Source: Rhodoferax sp. OV413 (GTDB lineage: Bacteria > Pseudomonadota > Gammaproteobacteria > Burkholderiales > Burkholderiaceae_C). From it: a DNA stretch of 5,842 nucleotides. The stretch's first letter is position 1; each line of letters opens with the position of its first letter. Position numbers and translations under genes: made by a program. Location: assembly GCA_945861195.1 (NCBI GenBank), contig CAMATS010000162.1, forward strand, positions 1 to 5,842, given 5' to 3'. Of the stretch, positions 1 to 5,842 are shown in pieces. A model generated the notes under the pieces. The model searched no databases, was not told the DNA's origin, and worked only from the letters and a program-made list of their open reading frames with translations.

Positions 1-974
1 ATGCCGCTGTCAAACAGCAGCGGAAAAGTCGGGCCTACGGCCTGCCGGATGGCTGGCAGCGCCGCAATGGCCGAAGGCGCGCTGTCGAGCTGGCGCCCGC
101 CGTGGTTGGAGACGCAGATGGCGTCAACGCCCTCGGTTTTCATTCGTACCGCATCCTCGGCAGACAGCACGCCTTTGATGATCAGATTGCCACGCCAAGC
201 TGCCCGCAGTTCTTGCAGAAAAGCCCAGTTGGCCCCGGTTCTGGGCGCGTTGCGGTCATAGCCCCGGGCGTTGGCACCCGAAAAATTGGCCATGGTTGGC
301 GGGCCGCTGGCCAGGGTTTTGAGCGACCAGTGCGGGTGTGTCGCAAAGTCCATGAAGTGCCTGGCCGTCATACGGAACGGCGTGGCAAAACCGTTGCGCA
401 CATCGCGCGGTCGTTTGCCCAAGCGCGGCACATCCACGGTCAGGATCAGGGTGTCGTAGCCGGCTGTTGCGGCGCGCCGGCTGAGTGCCAGAGCGTCTTG
501 CGTGCTGCCGGTGACGTAAAGCTGAAACCAGGCCCGCCCGCCGGTGAGTCGCAGCAGTTCTTCCAGCGAGGTCGAAGAGGCTGTCGACACGCCCAGCGGC
601 AGGTTGTGGCGCTGGCTCAAGGCGGCCAGGCTGTGGTCGGTGCCTGGCCAGGCCAGGTCACACATGCCCATGGGGGCGATGCCAAACGGCACATCCCAAT
701 CGCGCCCCAGTAGCGATGTTTTAAGGGAAATGCTGTTGACCTCGGCCAGGCTGCGCGGCTGCAATCGCACGCGCTGCAGATCGCTGAGGTTGCTGGCCAG
801 ACCCAGTTCATCGCCGGCGCCGCCGTCGATGAAGTCGTAAATCAGGCGCGGCAGGCGTTGCGCCGCCAAGGCCCGTGCATCGCGGGTCGACGGCAGCGAC
901 CGGCTGGGTTTGAAGTTCGCCGCCGCGTCGCGGTCAGCTGGGGGCATGGGTGAGAAAAACATGGCACCCATCAT
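1..974 (-). CDS. FMN-dependent alpha-hydroxy-acid dehydrogenase, LldD/MdlB family (3' end cut by window)
   Basis: Oxidises an (S)-2-hydroxy acid such as lactate, mandelate or glycolate to the 2-oxo acid using FMN. The reverse strand reads open through 324 codons and leaves the window at ...FDSGI; family members are about 380 residues, so roughly 55 are missing. Numbered from the start at 974, the family residues are Tyr153 in WFQLY, Asp181 in LTVD, Arg188 after PRLGK, Lys267 in IIKG, and His291 and Arg294 in SNHGGRQLD; these match the known flavin and substrate residues. The usual N-terminal active-site Tyr (YDY) is Phe48 here (YDFIDGG). Gly103 in APMGM and the segment THPHWSL...ANF resemble membrane-bound mandelate dehydrogenase (MdlB), which favours a quinone-linked dehydrogenase over a soluble oxidase; this is inference. 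The start is uncertain: in-frame ATGs end at 974, 971, 962 and 947, none with a good Shine-Dalgarno. The family is certain; the substrate is not. Confidence 0.93.
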   Translation of the reverse strand, partial: MMGAMFFSPMPPADRDAAANFKPSRSLPSTRDARALAAQRLPRLIYDFIDGGAGDELGLASNLSDLQRVRLQPRSLAEVNSISLKTSLLGRDWDVPFGIAPMGMCDLAWPGTDHSLAALSQRHNLPLGVSTASSTSLEELLRLTGGRAWFQLYVTGSTQDALALSRRAATAGYDTLILTVDVPRLGKRPRDVRNGFATPFRMTARHFMDFATHPHWSLKTLASGPPTMANFSGANARGYDRNAPRTGANWAFLQELRAAWRGNLIIKGVLSAEDAVRMKTEGVDAICVSNHGGRQLDSAPSAIAALPAIRQAVGPTFPLLFDSG

Positions 975-1040
975 AAATGGCCGACCCAAGCCCGCCGTGC
1001 TGACGGGCGCGTCGGCAAAACGGTGAGTGCCGGCTAGCGT

Positions 1041-1070
1041 TTGTTTCGCAGTACCATGCTGCCCTTAATT
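1041..1070 (+). promoter_or_regulatory. Tentative sigma-70-type promoter for the acyl-CoA synthetase gene
   Basis: In the 118-bp gap between the two divergent genes, TTGTTT (1041-1046) and TTAATT (1065-1070) stand 18 bp apart, 22 bp before the ligase ATG. This is the most AT-rich part of the gap. An imperfect palindrome, GCAG...CTGC (1048-1062), lies between the two hexamers and could be an operator. Both hexamers are only moderate matches. I found no convincing promoter for the minus-strand dehydrogenase in the rest of the gap. Confidence 0.3.
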
Positions 1071-1082
1071 CTTCCACTGTCC

Positions 1083-1086
1083 GGAG
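1083..1086 (+). promoter_or_regulatory. Ribosome binding site of the acyl-CoA synthetase
   Basis: GGAG lies 6 nt before the ATG at 1093. It supports this start over the nearby in-frame ATG at 1105 (Met5), which has no such motif. Confidence 0.6.
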
Positions 1087-1092
1087 CTGTCC

Positions 1093-2721
1093 ATGCACGG
1101 TTTGATGCAAAACCACCCGCTGCTGATCTCATCGATGATCGATTTTGCCGAGCGCCACCATGGCGAGGGAGAAATCGTGTCGCGGCGGGTCGAGGGGGAT
1201 ATCCACCGCTCCAATTACAAAACCTTGGCGGCGCGCTCGCGCCAAGTAGCCCATGCGCTTGACGGCCTGGGGCTTGAATTCAGCAGCCGGGTGGCCACCC
1301 TGGCCTGGAACGGCTACCGCCACCTGGAGCTTTACTTTGGCGTCAGTGGCACTGGCCGGGTTTTGCACACCCTCAATCCGCGCCTGCACCCCGAGCAAAT
1401 CGCCTGGATTGCCAACCATGCAGAGGACTCGGTGCTGTGCTTTGACCTGAGCTTTTTGCCCATCGTCAAGGCGATTCACAGCCGCTGTACCACCATCAGG
1501 CACTATGTGGCGCTGTGCGACGCCGACAAGCTGCCCGCCGACAGCGGCATCCCCGGCCTGCTGAGTTACGAGGCCTGGATGGGTGCTCAGCCCACCGCCT
1601 ATGTGTGGCCGATCTTTGACGAAAACTCAGCCTCGAGCATGTGCTACACCAGCGGCACCACGGGCAACCCCAAGGCGGCTTTGTACAGCCACCGCTCCAC
1701 GCTGCTGCATGCCCTGGCTGGCGCCTTGCCCGATGCGCTGTCGATGAGCGCACGCGATGCGGTGCTGCCTGTGGTGCCGATGTTCCATGTCAACGCCTGG
1801 GGCTTGCCGTACTCGGCCGCCATGACCGGCGCCAAGCTGGTGTTCCCCGGTCCGGCGATGGATGGCAAATCGATTTTTGAGTTGATTGAGGCTGAAAAAG
1901 TCACATTCGCCGCCGGCGTGCCGACCGTCTGGCAAATGATGCTGGGGCATATGCAAGCCGGAGGCCTACGTTTTTCGACCCTCAAGCGCACGGTGATTGG
2001 TGGCTCGGCCTGCCCGCCAGCCATGATCACCGCTTTCAACGATACCTATGGCGTGGAGGTGCTGCACGCTTGGGGCATGACCGAGATGTCGCCCCTGGGT
2101 ACGGTATGCACCCTTAAAAACAAGCACCTCGAGCTGGAGCCCCAAGACAAGCTGCGGGTTCGGCTCAAGCAGGGCCGGGGTATTTTTGGGGTTGACATGA
2201 AGATTGTGGACCCCGAAGGCCAAGAGCTGCCCTGGGACGGCAAGGCCTTTGGCGACCTGCTGGTGCGCGGGCCGTGGATCATCAGCGCCTACTTCAAGGG
2301 CGAGGGCGGCAGCCCCCTGGTGGACGGCTGGTTCCCCACCGGTGATGTGGCCACCATCGACCCCGATGGCTATATGCAGATCACCGACCGCAGCAAAGAC
2401 GTGATCAAGTCTGGCGGCGAATGGATCAGCTCGATCGATGTGGAGAACATCGCCATGGCGCACCCGGCAGTGGCCATGGCGGCCTGCATCGGCATGAAGC
2501 ACCCCAAGTGGGACGAGCGGCCCATTATTGCGGTGGTCAAGAAGCCCGGTAGCACCGTAAGCCGTGACGAGCTTATTGCCTTCTACGACGGCAAGACCGC
2601 CAAGTGGCAGATCCCGGACGACGTGGTTTTTCTCGAGGCAATTCCCTTGGGTGGCACTGGCAAGATGCAAAAAACCAAGCTGCGCGAGGTGCTCAAGGAT
2701 TACACGCTGCCGGGTTTGTAA
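1093..2721 (+). CDS. AMP-forming acyl-CoA synthetase (AlkK-like fatty-acid--CoA ligase)
   Basis: Activates a carboxylic acid with ATP to an acyl-adenylate and then to the CoA thioester; cytoplasmic. At 542 residues it has the full length of the ANL superfamily, and all core motifs are present: phosphate-binding loop YTSGTTGNPK (185-194), the substrate-pocket segment PMFHVNAWGLPY, WGMTE (327-331), GWFPTGD ending at Asp418 (ribose binding), DRSKD with Arg433, the hinge/CoA segment IKSGGEWIS, and catalytic Lys524 in GGTGKMQK. The PMFHVNAWG segment and overall pattern resemble the medium/long-chain AlkK-type ligases rather than acetyl-CoA synthetase or luciferases. The GGAG motif 6 nt upstream fixes the start. 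It is followed after 134 bp by an ABC importer on the same strand, which suggests that it activates the imported acid. Chain length or aromatic preference cannot be read from the sequence; a dedicated aromatic or branched substrate is possible. Confidence 0.95.
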   Translation: MHGLMQNHPLLISSMIDFAERHHGEGEIVSRRVEGDIHRSNYKTLAARSRQVAHALDGLGLEFSSRVATLAWNGYRHLELYFGVSGTGRVLHTLNPRLHPEQIAWIANHAEDSVLCFDLSFLPIVKAIHSRCTTIRHYVALCDADKLPADSGIPGLLSYEAWMGAQPTAYVWPIFDENSASSMCYTSGTTGNPKAALYSHRSTLLHALAGALPDALSMSARDAVLPVVPMFHVNAWGLPYSAAMTGAKLVFPGPAMDGKSIFELIEAEKVTFAAGVPTVWQMMLGHMQAGGLRFSTLKRTVIGGSACPPAMITAFNDTYGVEVLHAWGMTEMSPLGTVCTLKNKHLELEPQDKLRVRLKQGRGIFGVDMKIVDPEGQELPWDGKAFGDLLVRGPWIISAYFKGEGGSPLVDGWFPTGDVATIDPDGYMQITDRSKDVIKSGGEWISSIDVENIAMAHPAVAMAACIGMKHPKWDERPIIAVVKKPGSTVSRDELIAFYDGKTAKWQIPDDVVFLEAIPLGGTGKMQKTKLREVLKDYTLPGL

Positions 2722-2755
2722 GGGCGCAGTGCTCCAGCTTGTCGCCTGAGCGATA

Positions 2756-2779
2756 CCTTCAGGGAAAACCCCTGCGAGG
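2756..2779 (+). other. Small hairpin between acyl-CoA synthetase and binding-protein gene
   Basis: CAGGG (2760-2764) pairs with CCCTG (2770-2774) around an AAAAC loop, and CCT (2756-2758) pairs with AGG (2777-2779) across a small internal loop. No T-run follows, so it does not meet the form of an intrinsic terminator. It could be a processing or pausing site, or chance. Confidence 0.25.
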
Positions 2780-2786
2780 ACGGGCG

Positions 2787-2816
2787 TTGAATTGCGGTAA
2801 GCTTAAAAAAGAGAAT
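2787..2816 (+). promoter_or_regulatory. Weak promoter candidate for the importer genes
   Basis: TTGAAT (2787-2792) and GAGAAT (2811-2816) stand 18 bp apart, about 40 bp before the binding-protein start. The stretch around 2791-2833 is clearly more AT-rich than its surroundings. The -10 match is poor, and the gene could instead be transcribed from the ligase promoter. Confidence 0.22.
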
Positions 2817-2843
2817 CGTCGGTAATTATTAATGTCACACCCT

Positions 2844-2848
2844 AAGGA
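2844..2848 (+). promoter_or_regulatory. Strong ribosome binding site that sets the binding-protein start
   Basis: AAGGA lies 7 nt before the ATG at 2856. The upstream in-frame ATG at 2832 would put this motif inside the coding region and add eight residues (MSHPKEFS) before the signal peptide. The site therefore decides for 2856. Confidence 0.75.
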
Positions 2849-2855
2849 ATTTTCT

Positions 2856-4088
2856 ATGTCATTCAAATTTAAAGTCATTGCTGCGGCAGCTGTTTTATGC
2901 TGTTCTGGCGCCGCATTCGCACAACAGGGCGAGACCGTCAAAATGGTCAGGATTGACCCGCTCACCGGCCTGCTGGGCCCGGTCGGTGTGAGTCAAATCA
3001 AGGGCTATGAATTTTTTGCCCAGAAGTTCAGCGGCGCTGGAAACCCCGCTGGCGTCAAGTTCGAAATCACCGCGATGGACAACAAACTCAGCCCGACAGA
3101 GAGCCTCACCCTGCTCAAAGCCGCTATTGACCAAGGCGTGCGCTACATTGTTCAGGGCAACGGCTCCTCAGTGGCACTGGCCCTGTCTGATGCGGTCAGC
3201 AAGCACAACGAGCGCAACCCCGGCAAAGAGGTGATCTACCTCAATGATTCGGCCGTGGACCCCGACCTGACCAACAGCAAGTGCAGTTACTGGCACTTTC
3301 GTTTTGATGCCGACACCTCCATGAAGATGGAGGCGATGTCGAGCTTTATGGCAGACGACAAAGACATCAAAAAGGTCTACATCCTGGGCCAAAACTACTC
3401 GCATGGCGTGCAGGTGGCCAAGTACGCCAAAGAGACCCTCTCACGCAAACGCCCAGACATCCAGATCGCTGGCGAAGACCTGCACCCACTGGGGCAGGTG
3501 CGCGACTTTGCCCCTTATATTGCCAAGATCAAGGCCTCAGGCGCTGACACGGTCATCACCGGCAACTGGGGTAACGACCTGTCGCTGCTGGTCAAGGCTG
3601 CCAACGATGGTGGCTATAACGGCAAATTTTTCACCTACTACACCGGTGTTACCGGCACCCCAACCGCCTTGGGCAGCAATGGCGCCGGGCGCGTGTACCA
3701 AATCGCCTACAGCCACTACAACATGGGCGGGCAAATGGAGAAGTGGATGAACGAGTTCAAGGCCAAGTACAACGACGACTTCTACACTGGCTCGACCATT
3801 CGTATTTTTGAAACCCTGGGTGCGGCCATGGCCAAGGCCAAGTCCACCGACCCGCTCAAAGTAGCGGCGGCCCTTGAGGGCATCAAGGTGCAGAGCTTTA
3901 ATGGCGAAGTCGAGATCCGCGCCGCTGACCACCAACTGCAGCAGCCCCTGTACATGACGGTTTGGCAGAAGGCCGACCAAAAATACCCTTACAGCCCTGA
4001 GAACACAGGCATGACCCTGGCACCTCTCAAGCAGTATGCCAACGCTGTTTCGAGCACGCCCACCACCTGCCAAATGAAGCGTCCCTGA
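2856..4088 (+). CDS. Periplasmic substrate-binding protein of a branched-chain amino acid (HAAT)-type ABC transporter
   Basis: Captures the substrate in the periplasm and delivers it to the LivH/LivM-type permease pair encoded next. The 410-residue product begins with a clear Sec signal peptide: MSFKFK, a hydrophobic core of about 12 residues, and a type I cleavage site AFA|QQ after residue 22. The Cys15-Cys16 pair in the core does not fit a lipobox, so a soluble protein is expected. The mature part matches the Peripla_BP_6 (LivK-like, type I periplasmic fold) family: the opening VRIDPLTGLLGPVG, the ligand-site region VQGNGSSVALAL, the hinge-domain strand KKVYILGQNYSHG, and ASGADTVITGNWGNDLSLLVKA. 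It is longer than E. coli LivK (about 370 residues), as is usual in this proteobacterial subgroup. The mature protein has only two cysteines, Cys143 (NSKCSYWHF) and Cys405 (TTCQMK), a possible disulfide. The ligand is unknown; the neighbouring CoA ligase suggests a carboxylic acid. Confidence 0.93.
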   Translation: MSFKFKVIAAAAVLCCSGAAFAQQGETVKMVRIDPLTGLLGPVGVSQIKGYEFFAQKFSGAGNPAGVKFEITAMDNKLSPTESLTLLKAAIDQGVRYIVQGNGSSVALALSDAVSKHNERNPGKEVIYLNDSAVDPDLTNSKCSYWHFRFDADTSMKMEAMSSFMADDKDIKKVYILGQNYSHGVQVAKYAKETLSRKRPDIQIAGEDLHPLGQVRDFAPYIAKIKASGADTVITGNWGNDLSLLVKAANDGGYNGKFFTYYTGVTGTPTALGSNGAGRVYQIAYSHYNMGGQMEKWMNEFKAKYNDDFYTGSTIRIFETLGAAMAKAKSTDPLKVAAALEGIKVQSFNGEVEIRAADHQLQQPLYMTVWQKADQKYPYSPENTGMTLAPLKQYANAVSSTPTTCQMKRP

Positions 4089-4115
4089 GCAACTTGGGGA
4101 TTGAAATGGGCTAGC

Positions 4116-4143
4116 CGCGCCACGCCGCTCTGCGGCTGGCGTG
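4116..4143 (+). other. GC-rich stem-loop between binding-protein and permease genes
   Basis: GCCGC (4124-4128) pairs with GCGGC (4132-4136) around a TCT loop. After a single bulged C (4123), CGCCA (4118-4122) pairs with TGGCG (4137-4141), and one or two further outer pairs are possible. This gives a stem of at least 10 bp in the 82-bp spacer. No T-run follows, so full termination is unlikely. Hairpins in this place in importer operons are known to protect the upstream message or lower downstream expression, which gives excess binding protein; that role here is inference. Confidence 0.5.
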
Positions 4144-4170
4144 TTCGGTTGCGTAAGCTCGACCTTTGAC

Positions 4171-5205
4171 ATGGAATTTTTCATCATATCGATGCTCAAT
4201 GGCGTGAGCTATGGGCTGCTGTTATTCATGCTGAGTTCAGGGCTGACCCTGATCTTCAGCATGATGGGCGTGCTCAATTTCGCCCATGCCAGCTTTTATA
4301 TGCTGGGCGCCTATGTGGGCTACTCAGTGTCGCGCTGGATGGGCTTTTGGCCGTCATTGCTGATTGCCCCGGTCGTGGTCGGTGTCCTTGGCGCGCTGTT
4401 TGAGCGCCTGTGCCTGCGCCGGGTGCACAAGTTTGGCCACGTGCCAGAGTTGCTCATTACCTTTGGCCTGACTTATGTGGTGGTCGAACTGGTGCAACTG
4501 GTCTGGGGTCGTATTCCGCTGGAGTTTCGACCGGCAGACATACTCCAGGGTCCGGCATTTACCCTGGTTAATCATTCAGCGCAGGGCCTGAGCTTGGCAT
4601 GGGGCGCCGTGCCAGCCGAGTTGTGCAAAGCGGCTGATGCAAGCGTGCGCCTGGTCTGCTCGCCGTTTCCCGCCACCAGGGCTTTCATGATGTTGGTGGC
4701 CTTGTCTATGCTGGCGTCGGTCTGGCTGCTGCTGACCCGAACTCGGGTGGGCCTGGTGATTCAGGCGGCGCTCACCCACCCGCAGACGGTCGAGACACTT
4801 GGCCACAATGTGCCGCGCGTGTTCATGCTGGTCTTTGGCGCCGGGGCGGCCTTGGCGGGCTTGGCGGGCGTCATCGGGGGCAGCACCTTTTTGACTGAAC
4901 CCGCCATGGCTGCGGCTGTTGGCCCGATTATTTTTGTGGTGGTGGTGGTGGGCGGTATGGGCTCGCTCTCGGGGGCCTTTGTGGCCTCCTTGCTGATTGG
5001 CACCATGCAGACCTTTGCAGTGGCCTTTGATGTGTCTTTGGTCACCACGCTGCAGAGCGCGGGTGTTGCTGTGGCGCCCGCCTTGCTCGAGAACTCGCTG
5101 GCTCGTCTGACGCTGGCACAGGTGGCGCCCATCCTGCCCTACCTGCTGTTGGTGCTGATCCTGATTTTCCGGCCCAAGGGTCTGCTCGGCAGTCGCGAAG
5201 GTTAA
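4171..5205 (+). CDS. LivH-family ABC transporter permease
   Basis: One of the two inner-membrane subunits forming the transport channel of the branched-chain-type importer. The product of 344 residues is mostly hydrophobic with about eight membrane segments. The N-terminal part carries the family motif GVLNFAHASFYMLGAY (33-48). The segment TRTRVGLVIQA through LGHNVPRVF (189-218) is the cytoplasmic loop expected to contact the ATPase. A conserved helix with five valines in a row (256-260, FVVVVVGGMGSLSGAF) follows, and the protein ends in the usual IFRPKGLLGSREG. Between the third or fourth and next membrane segment it has a longer polar stretch (about residues 131-170) with Cys152 and Cys163. 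I chose ATG 4171 by fit to family N-termini; a GTG at 4141 in frame lies within the hairpin and is unlikely. No strong ribosome binding site precedes 4171. It follows the binding-protein gene by 82 bp. Confidence 0.92.
   Translation: MEFFIISMLNGVSYGLLLFMLSSGLTLIFSMMGVLNFAHASFYMLGAYVGYSVSRWMGFWPSLLIAPVVVGVLGALFERLCLRRVHKFGHVPELLITFGLTYVVVELVQLVWGRIPLEFRPADILQGPAFTLVNHSAQGLSLAWGAVPAELCKAADASVRLVCSPFPATRAFMMLVALSMLASVWLLLTRTRVGLVIQAALTHPQTVETLGHNVPRVFMLVFGAGAALAGLAGVIGGSTFLTEPAMAAAVGPIIFVVVVVGGMGSLSGAFVASLLIGTMQTFAVAFDVSLVTTLQSAGVAVAPALLENSLARLTLAQVAPILPYLLLVLILIFRPKGLLGSREG
5197..5201 (+). promoter_or_regulatory. Ribosome binding site of the LivM-type permease
   Basis: GAAGG lies 9 nt before the ATG at 5211, inside the last codons of the preceding permease gene. 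With only 5 bp between the genes this suggests translational coupling. Confidence 0.5.
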
Positions 5206-5210
5206 GCCCC

Positions 5211-5842
5211 ATGTCACGCGTATCTGCCCGTTTTGGCGCGCCCTGGGCCTGGGGCCTGTTGGCTACCTTGCTGCTGGTGTTACCGCAGGTCTTCACCGGG
5301 GGCTTGTCGGTCTCCATGTTGTCTCAAATGGGTATTGGCATCATCGCCTGCCTGTCTTACAACATGTTGCTGGGGCAGGGCGGCATGCTCAGCTTTGGGC
5401 ATGCGGCCTACAGTGGCCTGGGCGGGTTTGTGGCTATTCATGCCCTCAACCGGCTGACGCAGGGCGCCTGGCCCCTGCCGGTGTCGCTGGTGCCCTTGGT
5501 CGGTGGCTTGGCCGGCATGGGCTTTGCCGTGTTGTTTGGCTATGTCACCACCCGCAAATCAGGCACCACGTTTGCCATGATCACACTGGGCTTGGCCGAA
5601 CTTGTCTTCGCGATGTCGCTGATGATCCCCGAGTTTTTCGGCGGTGAGGGCGGGGTTTCGGGCAACCGGGTGGTGGGCCGGGCCGTGCTGGGGATCAGCT
5701 TTGGGCCGGCTATTCAGGTGTACTACCTGATTGCGGCCTACACCCTGGTGTCGGTGCTGCTGATGTACGCATTCACCCAAACGCCGCTGGGGCGCATGCT
5801 CAATGCGGTGCGCGACAACCCGGAGCGGGTGGAGTTCATTGG
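5211..5842 (+). CDS. LivM-family ABC transporter permease (3' end cut by window)
   Basis: Second inner-membrane channel subunit, partner of the LivH-type protein 5 bp upstream. The frame stays open for 210 codons to the right edge. Visible features are a first membrane segment around residues 12-28, a second around 32-54, the LivM motif GQGGMLSFGHAAYSGLGGF (55-73), a segment at about 93-113, the family pattern TTRKSGTTFAMITLGLAEL, and a further segment around YYLIAAYTLVSVLLMYAF. The last residues, TPLGRMLNAVRDNPERVEFIG, are the start of the cytoplasmic loop that contacts the ATPase, equivalent to 189-211 of the LivH-type partner. LivM proteins are usually over 300 residues, so at least a third is missing. 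Genes for the ATPases are expected downstream. The substrate cannot be read from this subunit. Confidence 0.92.
   Translation, partial: MSRVSARFGAPWAWGLLATLLLVLPQVFTGGLSVSMLSQMGIGIIACLSYNMLLGQGGMLSFGHAAYSGLGGFVAIHALNRLTQGAWPLPVSLVPLVGGLAGMGFAVLFGYVTTRKSGTTFAMITLGLAELVFAMSLMIPEFFGGEGGVSGNRVVGRAVLGISFGPAIQVYYLIAAYTLVSVLLMYAFTQTPLGRMLNAVRDNPERVEFI

Noticed and set aside
102..713. A 203-codon open frame on the plus strand opposite the dehydrogenase
   Set aside because: It is antisense to a gene with clear catalytic motifs; its protein has no recognisable family pattern and reflects high GC content.
990..1007. GCCCG...CGGGC inverted repeat upstream of the dehydrogenase
   Set aside because: A five-base pair stem in very GC-rich sequence is expected by chance, and no regulator motif is recognisable.
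1966..2670. A 234-codon minus-strand open frame within the acyl-CoA synthetase
   Set aside because: It lies entirely opposite the motif-bearing C-terminal half of the ligase, and no family resemblance is visible.
2756..2779. Intrinsic terminator after the acyl-CoA synthetase gene
   Set aside because: The stem is short and interrupted, and GC-rich sequence follows instead of a T-run; kept only as a low-confidence hairpin.
2868..2903. Lipoprotein signal suggested by Cys15-Cys16 in the binding-protein leader
   Set aside because: The preceding residues AVL do not form a lipobox, whereas AFA|QQ is a good type I cleavage site.
3537..4199. A 220-codon minus-strand open frame across the end of the binding-protein gene
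   Set aside because: It is a shadow of the binding-protein coding strand and has no ribosome binding site or recognisable domain.
4936..4950. Five GTG triplets in a row, a possible microsatellite
   Set aside because: They encode the valine run of a conserved LivH helix followed by GGMGS; it is coding sequence, too short to suggest phase variation.
4576..5217. A His- and Gln-rich 213-codon minus-strand frame that looks like a metal-binding protein
   Set aside because: The His/Gln bias is the complement of Val- and Leu-rich membrane codons (GTG, CTG) of the LivH-type permease.

Overview
The window is ordinary, GC-rich, densely coded bacterial chromosome. The codon use, the Burkholderiales-like protein sequences and the gene order (acyl-CoA ligase next to a branched-chain-type ABC importer) suggest a betaproteobacterium, probably of the Comamonadaceae (Rhodoferax/Polaromonas/Acidovorax type). 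This placement comes from general resemblance, not from a database search. I see no mobile element, CRISPR array, tRNA or rRNA.

Layout. (1) Bases 1-974, minus strand: an FMN-dependent alpha-hydroxy-acid dehydrogenase (LldD/MdlB/glycolate oxidase family), cut by the left edge so that about the last 55 residues are missing. (2) Bases 975-1092: a 118-bp divergent intergenic region with a tentative promoter for the rightward genes. (3) Bases 1093-2721, plus strand: a complete AlkK-like AMP-forming acyl-CoA synthetase of 542 residues. (4) Bases 2722-2855: a 134-bp spacer with a small hairpin, a weak promoter candidate and a very good ribosome binding site. (5) Bases 2856-4088: a secreted periplasmic substrate-binding protein of the branched-chain amino acid/amide (HAAT) type. 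(6) Bases 4089-4170: an 82-bp spacer holding a strong GC-rich stem-loop. (7) Bases 4171-5205: a LivH-family permease. (8) Bases 5211-5842: a LivM-family permease, cut by the right edge. The two ATPase genes (LivG and LivF types) would be expected just beyond it.

How the genes may work together: the binding protein and two permeases form most of a high-affinity importer of the LivKHMGF type. In proteobacteria such importers carry branched-chain amino acids but also amides, urea and aromatic or other carboxylic acids. A CoA ligase directly upstream in the same direction suggests import of a carboxylic acid followed by its activation to a CoA thioester. The divergent hydroxy-acid dehydrogenase may oxidise a related 2-hydroxy acid or may simply be a neighbour. 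Nothing here looks like a wholly new system. The points most worth checking are the substrate of the ligase/importer cassette, a Phe in place of the usual active-site Tyr in the dehydrogenase, the hairpin between binding protein and permease, and a two-cysteine extracytoplasmic segment in the LivH-type permease.
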